Below, in pieces: positions 10,546 to 21,700 of a stretch of DNA of 32,795 nucleotides. This DNA comes from Saccoglossus kowalevskii (Eukaryota; Hemichordata; Enteropneusta; Harrimaniidae), in contig NW_003119426.1 of assembly GCF_000003605.2 (NCBI RefSeq), positions 899,779-932,573 of the forward strand, in the 5' to 3' direction. Both the position numbers and the translations under genes were made by a program. How positions within the stretch are numbered: position 1 is the first letter of the stretch; every line of letters begins with the position of its first letter. The notes below the pieces were generated by a model that saw only the letters and a list, made by a program, of their open reading frames with translations, was not told the origin of the DNA and did not search any database.

Positions 10546-10770
10546 TGAATTGTTCGAGTTACAAAACCATCGAATTACAAAAATGATTTAGGTTTTTTTA
10601 ACTCGAAATTCGGTTAACTTTTAATTAACACTAACGTCAGACAAAACAAAAAAAATCATTGTTGCCCGTAACTCGATGTTTGTTCAACTGTTAATTAAAG
10701 TTCGAGTTACAAAATGTGGAGGTTCAACAACAACAAAATATGTAACTGTTCAACATCGAGTTACAATTTG
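10546..10770. repeat. CGAGTTAC-rich repeat block
   Basis: CGAGTTAC occurs at 10555-10562, 10703-10710 and 10757-10764, and in inverse (GTAACTCG) at 10668-10675. Each is embedded in GTTC/CAAC and TTAATTAA context. This looks like a short internally repetitive, partly palindromic element, probably a degraded MITE. No clear ends. Confidence 0.5.
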
Positions 10771-10993
10771 GGCGTTGTTTCGCAAAAGTGGGTGTGGTTT
10801 CTAAAAAAAAAATGGACATGGTCATGTTATCCGTAACTAGAACAATTCAATCTACTTGTTATAATATAAAGTTTGATATAATGTTTATTTTTAGGCAGTT
10901 TTGTTTTGTTTTTTGCAGAGACAACTGTCTACTTTTGTTTCCTATCCCTGTTTTCATAAATAAAAGAAAGAAAAAACTGTTTCCGTCGCTATT

Positions 10994-11125
10994 TTAGAGG
11001 GCGGTGGTCGTAGCGTATCACGTGTTCGAATTTCACGTAAATAAACATTGTATTTTACACGCGTTGTATACGTCGCTATGAGTTCTATATCTAACAAGAC
11101 GCGGTGCGACGACCGCCGCCTTTAA
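10994..11125. repeat. Short GC-rich inverted repeat element
   Basis: The left arm GGGCGGTGGTCGTAGCG (10999-11015) is nearly complementary to GCGACGACCGCCGCC (11106-11120), enclosing about 90 bp. A similar arm followed by TTTAAA occurs at 9461-9485, which suggests a dispersed element. Confidence 0.5.
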
Positions 11126-12480
11126 AGTTTTACTCATGTCGATTGGCCAGTGAATTTGTTTAACATGTAATTATTCTGATTACATTCTAAACATAAAATT
11201 TTCTATTTTTGTATAACTACACTCTGGCACCCATAGTAGACTATGGATAGGAAAGATGTTGGTGGTGACGTAGCTTTGTTTTCAGTTTTGTTTTGCTTTT
11301 TTTGACAATCTCGGACAATACTAGTGGTCTATTTCCCACTGATTTTTTCTTGTTCGAGATGTTTTCTTGTGATATATACTTTTGAATGCAAATGAAACGA
11401 TGACGACTAGACCGGTTACTATAGTATCAACTTTATGTAAACAGTGGATAGGGTAAACCAATGTTTTATCTCTCACTGTTGTAGAAATGGGGATCCAAAT
11501 TCGATATGTCCTTATGACAACTAACTTCAAAACATTCATAAACATTTTTAGCAAAATATTCTAAAGCCCGCTGCCCGACGCGTGCACAAAATCTACGTTC
11601 AGTTGCGTCCAAACTTCGCGACTGTGCAAAGCACACTGCTACGACTGAACACATACGATTTGCATTCATCCAGCTCACTTTTTATCATATTTCCCAGCAT
11701 GCAACGTGCCAGATGGCGTTTACTTTGATTCATTTTTTGTCTGCTACATTTTCTGTTTTTTGCTAATGCTCTTGCCGTGTTGCGGTATCACAAGTGACTG
11801 CAAGAAGTAACCTTGTATTCTGTAATGGTTTATATCAGGTACAATACTAGTATTGTAAATGAAGACGAATGTTTGGTTATAGCGCCCTCTATCATTTGTG
11901 AAGAATTATCTTTATTTTAGAATTCTCTGATTGGCCTGTTATAGGGTCTATGGTTATATGTAGCACATTTAAGGTGGGTTTTACCATCATAATCAGCACA
12001 GGGAGTAAGGCAATTGTCACATTTAGTATTCCAAGGAAGTTTTTCTGATCGTGTCTACATATGTATGTGCAGTTTCTTTTGCTGAAATCAAAATCATTAG
12101 CCTCATACAATTAGGTGAACTGGTTTGTCTGTTTTGGGGGAAATTTAGCCGATTTTATTTCCCAAGGGGCGGGACATTTGCCACATGTCACAACATTTAT
12201 TTCCAAGTACCAAAGAAAAGGCAAGTCTGACATTTGCTGGAGCATTTGTATATATGGAAATGGTCACTTTGAAAGGCAAACTGGATGGTCAAACTTTTCA
12301 ACAATAATAAGAAGTTAGTACCCTCTTCTCCGCTCAACCCACTATGAATTAAATGACTGTATATATGGCACCTTTTCATGGTTTCGTGTTTCCGATGGAT
12401 AACGATTTAATTTTATCTTCTATACCCACTCGTGTAGAGTCCATCATACACACCAAAAGGGACAATTGCACAAAGTGTAC
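11126..12480. other. Intergenic stretch
   Basis: No gene recognised. TTTCCCAGCATGCAA (11690-11704) resembles a ZNF143/STAF-type site, with CAGATGGCG just beyond. The open minus-strand frame at 11466-11678 starts at GTG rather than ATG and has no known motif. Confidence 0.45.
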
Positions 12481-12620
12481 TTTATTTTCATCAAAGCGGG
12501 GGATTCGTCACGTGCGCATGCGTCAGATGGCCATAGCGTGCCATTGTTTACATGAGCCTTTGTGTTTTTAGCGTGTGTTGTTATCGTCGCTTGGGACTCA
12601 ATTCCCGCGCGTGTGTGAGT
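12481..12620. promoter_or_regulatory. CpG-rich promoter-like segment
   Basis: Contains CACGTGCGCATGCGTCA (about 12508-12524), combining an E-box with an NRF1-like GCGCATGCG, in a local CpG-rich stretch that includes TTCCCGCGCG. No start codon or exon could be tied to it. Confidence 0.3.
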
Positions 12621-12645
12621 GACGATATGGGGCAATGCATTGCTT

Positions 12646-12870
12646 CTTAGCAACAACCAATGCCAATATATTGCTGGTAACTCTTGGAACATTGCTTGTT
12701 GTTGCCTAGGTATCAGAGGCCATAATTTAAACGATGTTGCCTAAGCCTTATCTTTAATGTATTAATGGATAAAACTTAAACATTCATGCCGAGGTAGTTG
12801 AAGTCATATTTGTAATGTTGCCTAGGTATTAGAGACCATATATGTAGTGTTGTTGCCCAGGCATTTATCG
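12646..12870. repeat. Cluster of GTTGCC half-sites in a degenerate repeat
   Basis: GTTGCCTAGG at 12701 and 12817, GTTGCCTAAG at 12736, GTTGCCCAGG at 12852 and the inverse CTTAGCAAC at 12646. Two copies extend to about 24 bp (GTTGCCTAGGTATYAGAGRC, then CATA). The core resembles RFX X-box half-sites. This may be regulatory or just a decayed tandem repeat. Confidence 0.45.
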
Positions 12871-13799
12871 GTCAAAATTCTCCTTTAATTGTGCATACAA
12901 ATGACGATCTCGTGTTCTTTTTTCGAGAAGGTTTTGAACTCCCAGCTACGTGTTTCTAAACTTTGTTTTGATCCTCACGTACAAAAACAGTTAATTAAAG
13001 TGCCTGTGCAATGTCCACCCTCACGTTTCACATTTTAGATCTGTGTCCCACAGAAAAGCGTAGTTATTGATTTTTTTGCTGAAAATGATTACTCGTATTC
13101 AAGTAAATTTGGAATATTTCTCGTGTTGTAGCCACGCCCACCTATCGTGAAACGGTCGACTGTTTCCGGATTTCCGACTCTCGCCGAAAGTGCGCCACCA
13201 AATGACAAAGTGTGAGAGGAAGTCATACGCCTGAGCCGTAATAACACTAGTCGTTCAGTACACTTTTAAACGATATACATTTTTAGGTCGGCGTTTTTTC
13301 TTTTTTTTTTGTCTATTTTATTTATTTTTTTTGAGATAGAGTTTTTAGATGTTGTGTTGTGGGCAGTTGCAGTGAAACGTATAGCCATAGTGTATGTATT
13401 CACACGTTTCTAATCGATCCGAAGGTGCGACATCACTTAACCTTAGATTCATTCAACTGTCCTCGTCCATAAAAAAACGACTAGGTTTAAAGAGAAACGC
13501 CGACAACGTAAACCTGGCGCAACACTTTTGAAAGAAATAGATTCCGGACCAGCCCATGATCACCGAGGCGGATTTCAGAAGTGAGAGAGACGTCCGGCAA
13601 GTGTTTCAAATCAGTTGACTTTTTTTGCGATCCTATTATCGTTTTATAGAGACCATTTAGTCCCTGTTAAGTAAAAGGTAGCAATAATTTTGACAGTGAC
13701 ACGAAAACGAAGCGTCGGACAAACAGGAAATTACACAGCCCTTAGACACTGCTAACTGTTTTCATTTTCGAAGGCTAAAAGTTTCTGAATTGTTTGGTG
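12871..13799. other. Intergenic, partly CpG-rich, before the gap
   Basis: 13130-13250 and 13480-13610 are CpG-rich and may be promoter or 5' exon sequence. A 20-codon ORF starts at ATG 13556 and ends at TGA 13616-13618, and a possible donor (CAGAA|gtgaga) lies inside it. It does not match the phase required by septin exon 2. No firm gene. Confidence 0.35.
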
Positions 13800-14380
13800 N
13801 NNNNNNNNNNNNNNNNNNNNNNNNNNNNNNNNNNNNNNNNNNNNNNNNNNNNNNNNNNNNNNNNNNNNNNNNNNNNNNNNNNNNNNNNNNNNNNNNNNNN
13901 NNNNNNNNNNNNNNNNNNNNNNNNNNNNNNNNNNNNNNNNNNNNNNNNNNNNNNNNNNNNNNNNNNNNNNNNNNNNNNNNNNNNNNNNNNNNNNNNNNNN
14001 NNNNNNNNNNNNNNNNNNNNNNNNNNNNNNNNNNNNNNNNNNNNNNNNNNNNNNNNNNNNNNNNNNNNNNNNNNNNNNNNNNNNNNNNNNNNNNNNNNNN
14101 NNNNNNNNNNNNNNNNNNNNNNNNNNNNNNNNNNNNNNNNNNNNNNNNNNNNNNNNNNNNNNNNNNNNNNNNNNNNNNNNNNNNNNNNNNNNNNNNNNNN
14201 NNNNNNNNNNNNNNNNNNNNNNNNNNNNNNNNNNNNNNNNNNNNNNNNNNNNNNNNNNNNNNNNNNNNNNNNNNNNNNNNNNNNNNNNNNNNNNNNNNNN
14301 NNNNNNNNNNNNNNNNNNNNNNNNNNNNNNNNNNNNNNNNNNNNNNNNNNNNNNNNNNNNNNNNNNNNNNNNNNNNNNNN
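13800..14380. other. Assembly gap (N)
   Basis: 581 undetermined bases between the divergent genes. Open frames running across it are artefacts. Confidence 1.
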
Positions 14381-15660
14381 ACCCCTTGAAACAAAAATTG
14401 ATACTATGTGTTTATTATGGTCCATTCTTCCTCGACGAACAAGTACATAAGTGACAATATAGTCAAAGACGAGAAAACTGCACAAGAAATTTGCCTTATT
14501 TACACGTATCGGCAATGCAAGCTGCCATGCGACTTCCCCTTCTGACGTCACAAGGGGAATTTCTGTATGCGAATGAGAAGCTAATGAGGAGCCTCGTTTT
14601 AAAATACACAAAAATAAAGTTGCTGTAGACTGAGTTTAAAACACATTTTTTTCACTTAATAAAAATAATTCATGCTTAGAAACATAAAAATTAATAATAT
14701 TTATGTATCAATTGATAATTTTAGGCGTGAAAATAGCAGCCATTTCACAGGCACTTTAAACTATAGAGATACTATTTATGTGACCGTTAAAAATATTCAA
14801 AAATCTTCGAAAATCCAACAAGAGGAGTCGGGTTACTCACCGTCCGGTGTTGAGGGACGGTGGGTTACTGTACTGTTGTTCAAAATTCTGAAATAAAAAA
14901 TATGTGGTCACCGAACTAAGTTTTCCACAAAACGATCTCGAAAATTGATCACGTTTTTTTTGAATAGTTTATAATTGGTTCCTATGGCAAAAACATTCCA
15001 TCATATCTCACAATTGTTATAGTGTTATGAGGGCTACATATCGGCGGTCATAAAAACGTAAACAAATCTCCGGGTACGGTCGGAAATTTTCGGAAGAAGG
15101 CGCGAGAAATAAAGCGAATTTTCACGCTTTCAACTTAGCTGGAAAGATTTTAACATATGTCATTGAAAGCAGTGCAACTTCAATATGAGTGTAAGTTATT
15201 CATAGAATAATGTGTTTACATATGGAATGCTATGGAAAATGTTTCAAAATGGCCGCTTTTTAGCTTATTTTGCATCTGTTTTCTTCTTTTCCTTGAAAAC
15301 ACATTCTTCTTTCTTTGTAAGAACTTCAAATATAAATGACGTACATGTATGTGAATCATCAAACAACAGTTTTGAATGATTTAATGTGATACATTTTTTC
15401 CATGTTTTAATGGTAGCGAACTACCTTAACAATTTAAATCCATGATGGAGACCTTCCCCCGACTCTTTGGCAAAAAATCCACCAACATCGCGTTGTGTCG
15501 TCACAGGAAGCGCTGTCTCAGTTTCTAATAGTCAACCGTAGTTATGTTATTTTAAAGTCACGTGATACTATGACTGAACAAGGAGCGTCCCGAGAAAAGT
15601 TAGGTGACTCATGCGCATTTCGGCTATAATCGGATAACTTCGGCAAAGAAACGTCATTTT
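14381..15660. other. Upstream region of the septin gene
   Basis: Besides the CRE palindrome, it holds a small hairpin (CACCGTCC at 14838-14845 against GGACGGTG at 14855-14862) and an E-box CACGTG (15559-15564). 15060-15130 is moderately CpG-rich. No coding exon is recognised. Non-coding 5' exons cannot be excluded. Confidence 0.5.
14534..14559. promoter_or_regulatory. 26-bp near-palindrome centred on a CRE
   Basis: TTCCCCTT-C-TGACGTCA-C-AAGGGGAA is self-complementary except for the single base pair flanking the core. TGACGTCA (14543-14550) is a full CREB/ATF site. It is followed directly by GGGGAATTTC (14554-14563), which resembles an NF-kB-type site with one mismatch. Confidence 0.6.
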
Positions 15661-15699
15661 TACCGGAAGGGCGGCTTATTTCCGATTCAAAATGGCGGC
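15661..15699 (+). promoter_or_regulatory. ETS site and TISU-like initiator at septin start
   Basis: ACCGGAAG (15662-15669) is an ETS-type site 23 bp before the ATG. The start codon lies in CAAAATGGCGGC (15688-15699), one mismatch from the TISU/YY1 consensus SAASATGGCGGC used by mRNAs with very short 5'UTRs. This suggests a TATA-less promoter with the transcription start close to the ATG. Confidence 0.45.
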
Positions 15700-15718
15700 T
15701 GAAGTGGAGCGAAATGCT
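15692..15718 (+). CDS. SEPT6-like: Septin exon 1
   Basis: Nine codons, MAAEVERNA, then GCT|gtaagt, phase 0. The short first coding exon is plausible for this family, since the conserved domain starts in exon 2. Confidence 0.85.
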
Positions 15719-18700
15719 GTAAGTAGCGAAGTTTTCATGCTTTTCCTATCATATTTACCACATTTTCCCACTGTTGTTACGTCTTTCGGACAATAAACAG
15801 AATATGTACATCCACTGCTGAGTATAGGTAGAAATAATATTTATTTTTATCCTCACTAACAAAATCTCGTCTTGGACGTATTATTAAATCTGCAGACAAA
15901 AAGGTTCACACTCAAGTCAATATTGTAATGTAATATTGACTGTTTAAAACATGAAGTTGTTACTATCGGCATATAATAATTACTTATTTTACTTTCAATG
16001 TGCTTTGTTGCACCATTAATAATAACCTCAGTTCATAGTGACGTTTTTAATATTCGCACGTTGTTTAGTGATTTAAAAATAACATTAAAAAGTTGACAGA
16101 TGTTACGATAATAATATTGCCGAACAAAAAATGCTGGCTCAGATGATGCTAGCAATGGTTGGCCGCGAGTCAACTATTAAATGTTTTCGTTGATATTATT
16201 TTATTACACTGTAAATATAAATTTAGACATTGTGAGAAAATTATAGTTGTGTCTTCTTTTCTGATGTACATTTATTTCTTCTCAAAGTATTTTGAAAATG
16301 ACAATTTCAACAATATTTCCATAGTTTTAATAATTTAGTGCATTGCATCTACAACAGTGTTTTAGAATTATAGATATAATATATATAATATACACAATAT
16401 TTCTGACTCCACCCAAAATACATTATTATTCCATTATTAATTATTATAAATCATCACTATGAGAATTAGAGGTTTTTATAATGTCATTACTTTACATTAC
16501 ATGTATCATCTCTATTCATAAGTAAATTCATTCCAGTAAAAAGCCTTCAAATTTAATTGAATTTGTTTAATTTTGTTGCTTGTGATTTATAACAATGTGA
16601 GAAATCGTCTCTAAAAATCTTCAGAGAAGGGTCTTACCTTGCTGTACATGTAAACCTTTCTTGTCATATTGTGCTGTTGGGGATTTATTATTGTTTAAAC
16701 AGTTAAAAATGTGTTATTATTCCATTATTCACCAACAGTTTGATGTTAAATTTTTAGTTTGAGATTTCCAAGTTAACACGCCTTCTGCAATTTACTTCAA
16801 TATTGTTATTCTGTCTTCCTGTCACAAAATGTGTCACTGAATCAGGATGTCAGAAAGGAAGACGTGCATGCTGTGTTTACTCAAGTACAGTATAGTTGAA
16901 TCATTACAAACATACAAACTTGGTAGTTGATACACGTATTACATTTATATAGTATTTTTGGCAGCTAGGGATGTCAAAATTGCTAACATCCAGTCGCAGT
17001 GTACACCAATGGCTAAATTTCAAACTGCTATAATTCGGCTTAGTCTTTTCCACGAAACGAAACGAAACGAAACCCAAACCCTAACCCTAACTCGCATTTT
17101 TGTTTTCATTGGCCCAATAATATCTGAGAAAATTTCACACTGTGAAATACGGACGTGACGATGTTTGAGGTCGTTCAAAATCTAAGGTTAGGGTTTCGTT
17201 TCGTTTCGTTTTATTTTGTTTCATTTCGTTTCGTGGAAAAGACTAAGCCCTATAATTCGCTTTAATTTGTGAGAGACAAGTGTCAGTGACTTTCAACTAC
17301 TTTTGTAAGTAGCAAAAATTTCCCTGGGGTTCTATGACATGGCGAGTATCTGTGACACAAAAGAATGTCATTTAATGAATCAATTTGATGAGAAAACAGT
17401 TGTTCCTGCTCAAAAAAAAACAATAAGTTGTTCAGCAAATACTTTTAAATAAATAAATAAATAATTATTAATTATAATTTGATGGAATGTTTTTTTTAGG
17501 GTCCTAATACAAGGCATCTAAAGCTGCAAGGTCATGTTGGGTTTGATAGTCTTCCAGATCAGTTGGTCAATAAATCAGTTGCCCAGGGATTCTGCTTCAA
17601 TATATTATGTGTTGGTAAGTATACTTACAGCTATGTTATATCATTCAATGATTTGACGTATGCCAAGTCACTCAGCTTAATGTAATTTACCTTATTTTTC
17701 TGTCAAATGCACATCTCTAATAAGAAGGGCACATACAGGAATAATTGCTTTTATTGTATGCTGAACTATTAAAATTTTACTCATGTTGACTATTGACACT
17801 AATGTCATATACATGCACTACTAATAAAGCAAATACAGATTAGAATTAAAAATGTACTTCTCAAAGTCCTTTTCTCCTACTTAAAATACTGATGGGGGAG
17901 GTGTGTGGTAATCGTCATGATTGAAAATGTGACCCAATTTTGGTTCCTGTGTAAATAATTTGTAGTAAACCACTATACAGGGTTCTTCACGGTTTGAAAA
18001 TTAAACAGGGTGCGCCAATGTAAAGTGGGCGTGGCACATTCGTAACTTGCATCATTGGCATAGACATTGAAAAAATGGAAACCAAAAAATCTATTAATCT
18101 ACATATTATTACATATGCATAATATATATATATTTATTATTACAAAATTAATGAGAATTTTGAAGAGCTATTATTAAGTAAATGTCAGCACGTACAATCA
18201 GCTGATTTTAGCTGCACGATTCATCACGCGGCGACATCAGTTGTTTACCAGTAATGATAACGTCAAAAAAAAGACGTAAAAGTTTTACCAAATAGATACA
18301 TACATGCTTTATTTAATTTTTAGCAAAAATTGTAATTTATATTTATTTGGACATAGCAAACTAAATGATGTCGCACAAACGTTCGTAATTGGTTCATTGA
18401 AAAACTTGCATGAATGATCAAACAAAATAAAGTCTACACAATAGAAGATTTTTGATCTGCAGTTAACAGTTATTATCAAAAATAATAGAATTATGTATAA
18501 AAAAAATACATACTTAGAAGAAGAATTTTCATTCGTATCGAAAGTTTGTTGATGTCTGCTTTGTTAAAAACAGCAGTGATCCGGAAACAGTTCATTTTAC
18601 TGTGTGCATCCTGATATTATGTAACGATGCCTTTGATTGGCCAAAGCCACGCATTGACGTGAAAAACAACCAATCAGAATATTTGTTTCAAGAAAAGCAC

Positions 18701-21700
18701 AAGTAAATTTATTTCCTCCACTTATGATGCGAGTTGAAAGGATGGCTGTTTTACCAGGGTTTTTAAATAGTGATTTAAAGAAAATTCAACTTTAAATAGT
18801 GACATTCGTCAAAATATAAACATTTACATGTTTAAGCAAGCATTCATGTGGACTTCTTGGTGATCAGCAATGTCTGTGATGGTACGTCGACTGCGCTGGT
18901 CGTTTACTGATCGTGCAAGAGCATGGCTGCCTTTGTTCCGCTCGGCGGTGACGATGTTGCTGCTACCAGTCACGACGTGAACTTGGTTTTAACCATAGAT
19001 CTTATGTTTTAACGAATGGTTTTACCGATAAAGATTTTATATATTTGACTTCACCCTGGCAGTAAAAATATGGGTACGGTAATACACTTTTCTAGGCCAC
19101 ATGTTCATTTTTAATCGTGTAGAAAAAAACTTGCAACTTTTAGTTCGGTTGTAACATAGATGTACTAACAAGCCGGAATTTTCACACCTTAAAACAATGA
19201 ACCAGTTACCCTGAGCACGATGAATCATCTTCGGAAGACAATGAGTGATGGCCTGTTTTGTAAACAATTCTTTGTCTGGGACCATGCAGGGCGCCAATTT
19301 CAGATAACAGGGCGCGGGGCCCTGTTAAAACCCCTCGTGGAGAACCCTGACTATAGTAAATTTAATTGCATAGATTCAATGAATCAAAGTTTTAAGTGGA
19401 ATTCAAAATATAAAAATTTAGTAATGTGTCTGAAAAATTTTGTCTAATTTCAGTGCTTTAGAACATTAAATTGTGATGGATTCAGGTGCTATATGAAGAC
19501 TTTATTACTTTTAATGCATGCTTCTACATAATGAAAAAAATGCAATGCAAACTATTTATTAGGCAATGAATTGACTTTTAGGTGAAACTGGTCTTGGAAA
19601 GTCCACTATGATGGATACACTATTTAACACAGAGTTTGAAAGTGACGCTGCACCCCACACATTGCCTGGTGTGAAACTGAGTGGCAAAACATATGGTAAG
19701 AATAGTGTCTTCAAGTAATACAAACCTTTGTTACCGATATACTGTAAATGCATTAATTTTTTTCACTATGGACACAAAATAAAAATAGATTGACACTAAG
19801 CTAGTGTGTAATTTTGATGACCCACCGAGAAATTTGTCACCGAACCTTGATAGAACACTGCTGACTAATGGTCTTTAATAGGTGTGTCAAGTAGAACAGT
19901 ACAGTGATGGAATTGTTGACAAGTAAAAACCACATTACTATTTTATTGGCGCGATGGCTGTTGGTGTGTTGACTACTGTCAAATACTTTATTTTCGCTTG
20001 GAATTAATTTTTGCTGAAGGAATGATTCAGTGAAAATAAAATCTAGCTAATTTCCTATATTTTACACTAAACTGGTCAGAAATCAGTGAAAATAAATTCC
20101 ACACAAAACACCCAAAAAGTCTTTTCAGCAAAAATGAATTCCAGCTAAAATAATTTCACAGTACATTAGTCTACTATCTATTTCAATGTACACTCACTCA
20201 TCTTAATATTATATTACAGATCTTCAAGAAAGTAATGTCAGACTCAAGTTGACTGTTGTAGACACTGTTGGATTTGGGGATCAAATTAACAAGGCAGACA
20301 GGTATACCCTTTACCAGTGGATTTCTTTGATATATGCTAGAAAAAAAACTTGCACAATCTTTAGATCTGACCATTACCAAAACAACATTCAATACCTGCT
20401 AACAGTGTACCCTTGAAGTTGCACAGAACTATTATGTGACACAACTAGCTGTTTTGGTGCAACAATGATGCAACAGAAAATTTCACGTTGATATAGTAAT
20501 CTTCAAAAACATCTTAGTAATGGAATTTGTAATTTTTTAATCTAATATTCAAATATGAACAAAATATGTGTAAAAAAATCTCAGGAAATTCTTCTTAAAT
20601 ACCTATCTCCCTAGCAGTCACTGTGGTGTCCCAACCTTTCGGAATTCCTTTGTCACTCAAGATCTATACAAAACCAGTCCTGCACATTGCCTAGTAAACT
20701 CGGCATTGTATACCTATTTTTCTTTTCCTTTGTTTGCAGCTACAAGTCAATCGTAGAATATATAGACCAACAATTTGAAAATTACCTGCAAGAAGAATTG
20801 AAAATCAAGAGAGCTATTCATTGTTACCATGACGCTCGTATCCATGCCTGTCTTTATTTTATTGCGCCTACTGGTCATTCATTGAAGTCTCTAGATTTAG
20901 TTACGATGAAGAAATTGGACAGTAAAGTCAATATCATCCCTGTCATTGCCAAAGCCGATACTGTATCTAAAGGAGAGTTACACAAGTTTAAAATAAAGGT
21001 TTGTGATAAAAATCAATTCTGCACGCTTTGGTACTTCATATGCTTTGTTGAACCTTTTCAGTTTTGTTGTCAACATTGGTTGACATCCACACAATAGTCA
21101 GACCCAGAGCAGTGTTTTGTTCTTGTAGCATGCAAGCAATAGCTGATTTATGTTCACTGCAAGGTTTCGCGTAATGCATAAACTGTGCAAAAATTAAATA
21201 ATTTGATTAAGAACCTGAATTTTTTTCAATATCAAAATGCTAATTTATGGAAATATGCCATTGCGTTCCCCTTACTTCATAAAAATTGACTATCTGCAAA
21301 TGTGTGTTGCACATTATTGATCTTGGAAATACCCCAAAAAGTAATTTTGTGTTTGTTGAATTCTATGCAATGTTTTGATGACTACAATGCTATGACCTTT
21401 GTCCTGGTTTTACATTTGATGTTCATGCACAGAATCTTACAGTAAACAGAAAATCTGCCTGATAGGGATTTGGATCATCATTTTGTGATTTAGTATGTAG
21501 TCAGGTGTCACCGATGACCAAAGCCTCTATCTTCTAATTTTGTGCAATAAAATTGACAGAATTTAGTTTAAATATTATTTTGTCACTTCATTCCAGATTA
21601 TGAGTGAGTTAGTTAGTAATGGTGTACAGATTTATCAGTTTCCCACGGATGATGAGACAGTAGCTGAACTAAATTCAACAATGAATGTAAGTAGTCACTG

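Noticed and set aside
11001-11035. tRNA-like GTGGTCGTAGCG and GTTCGAATTTC boxes
   Set aside because: No cloverleaf or acceptor stem could be formed, and the segment is an arm of a GC-rich inverted repeat.
11466-11678. Cysteine-containing minus-strand frame
   Set aside because: It starts at GTG, lacks a recognised family and shows no supporting splice structure. The nearby ZNF143-like site alone is not enough.
13556-13618. 20-codon ORF with a possible donor as an alternative septin first exon
   Set aside because: The donor leaves phase 1, whereas septin exon 2 needs phase 0, so joining would shift the frame.
13762-14611. Long open frames on both strands across 13.8-14.4 kb
   Set aside because: They are translations of the N gap and carry no information.
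17075-17095. CCCTAA repeats as a chromosome end or interstitial telomere
   Set aside because: Only two or three units in each arm of a short inverted-repeat element with target duplications, so a transposon origin explains them.
19037-19297. 86-codon minus-strand frame inside septin intron 2
   Set aside because: It lies within the CAGGG-ended repeat and has no transposase or other motif.
20687-21097. A 136-codon single-exon protein
   Set aside because: It is septin exon 5 extended into the flanking introns at both ends.
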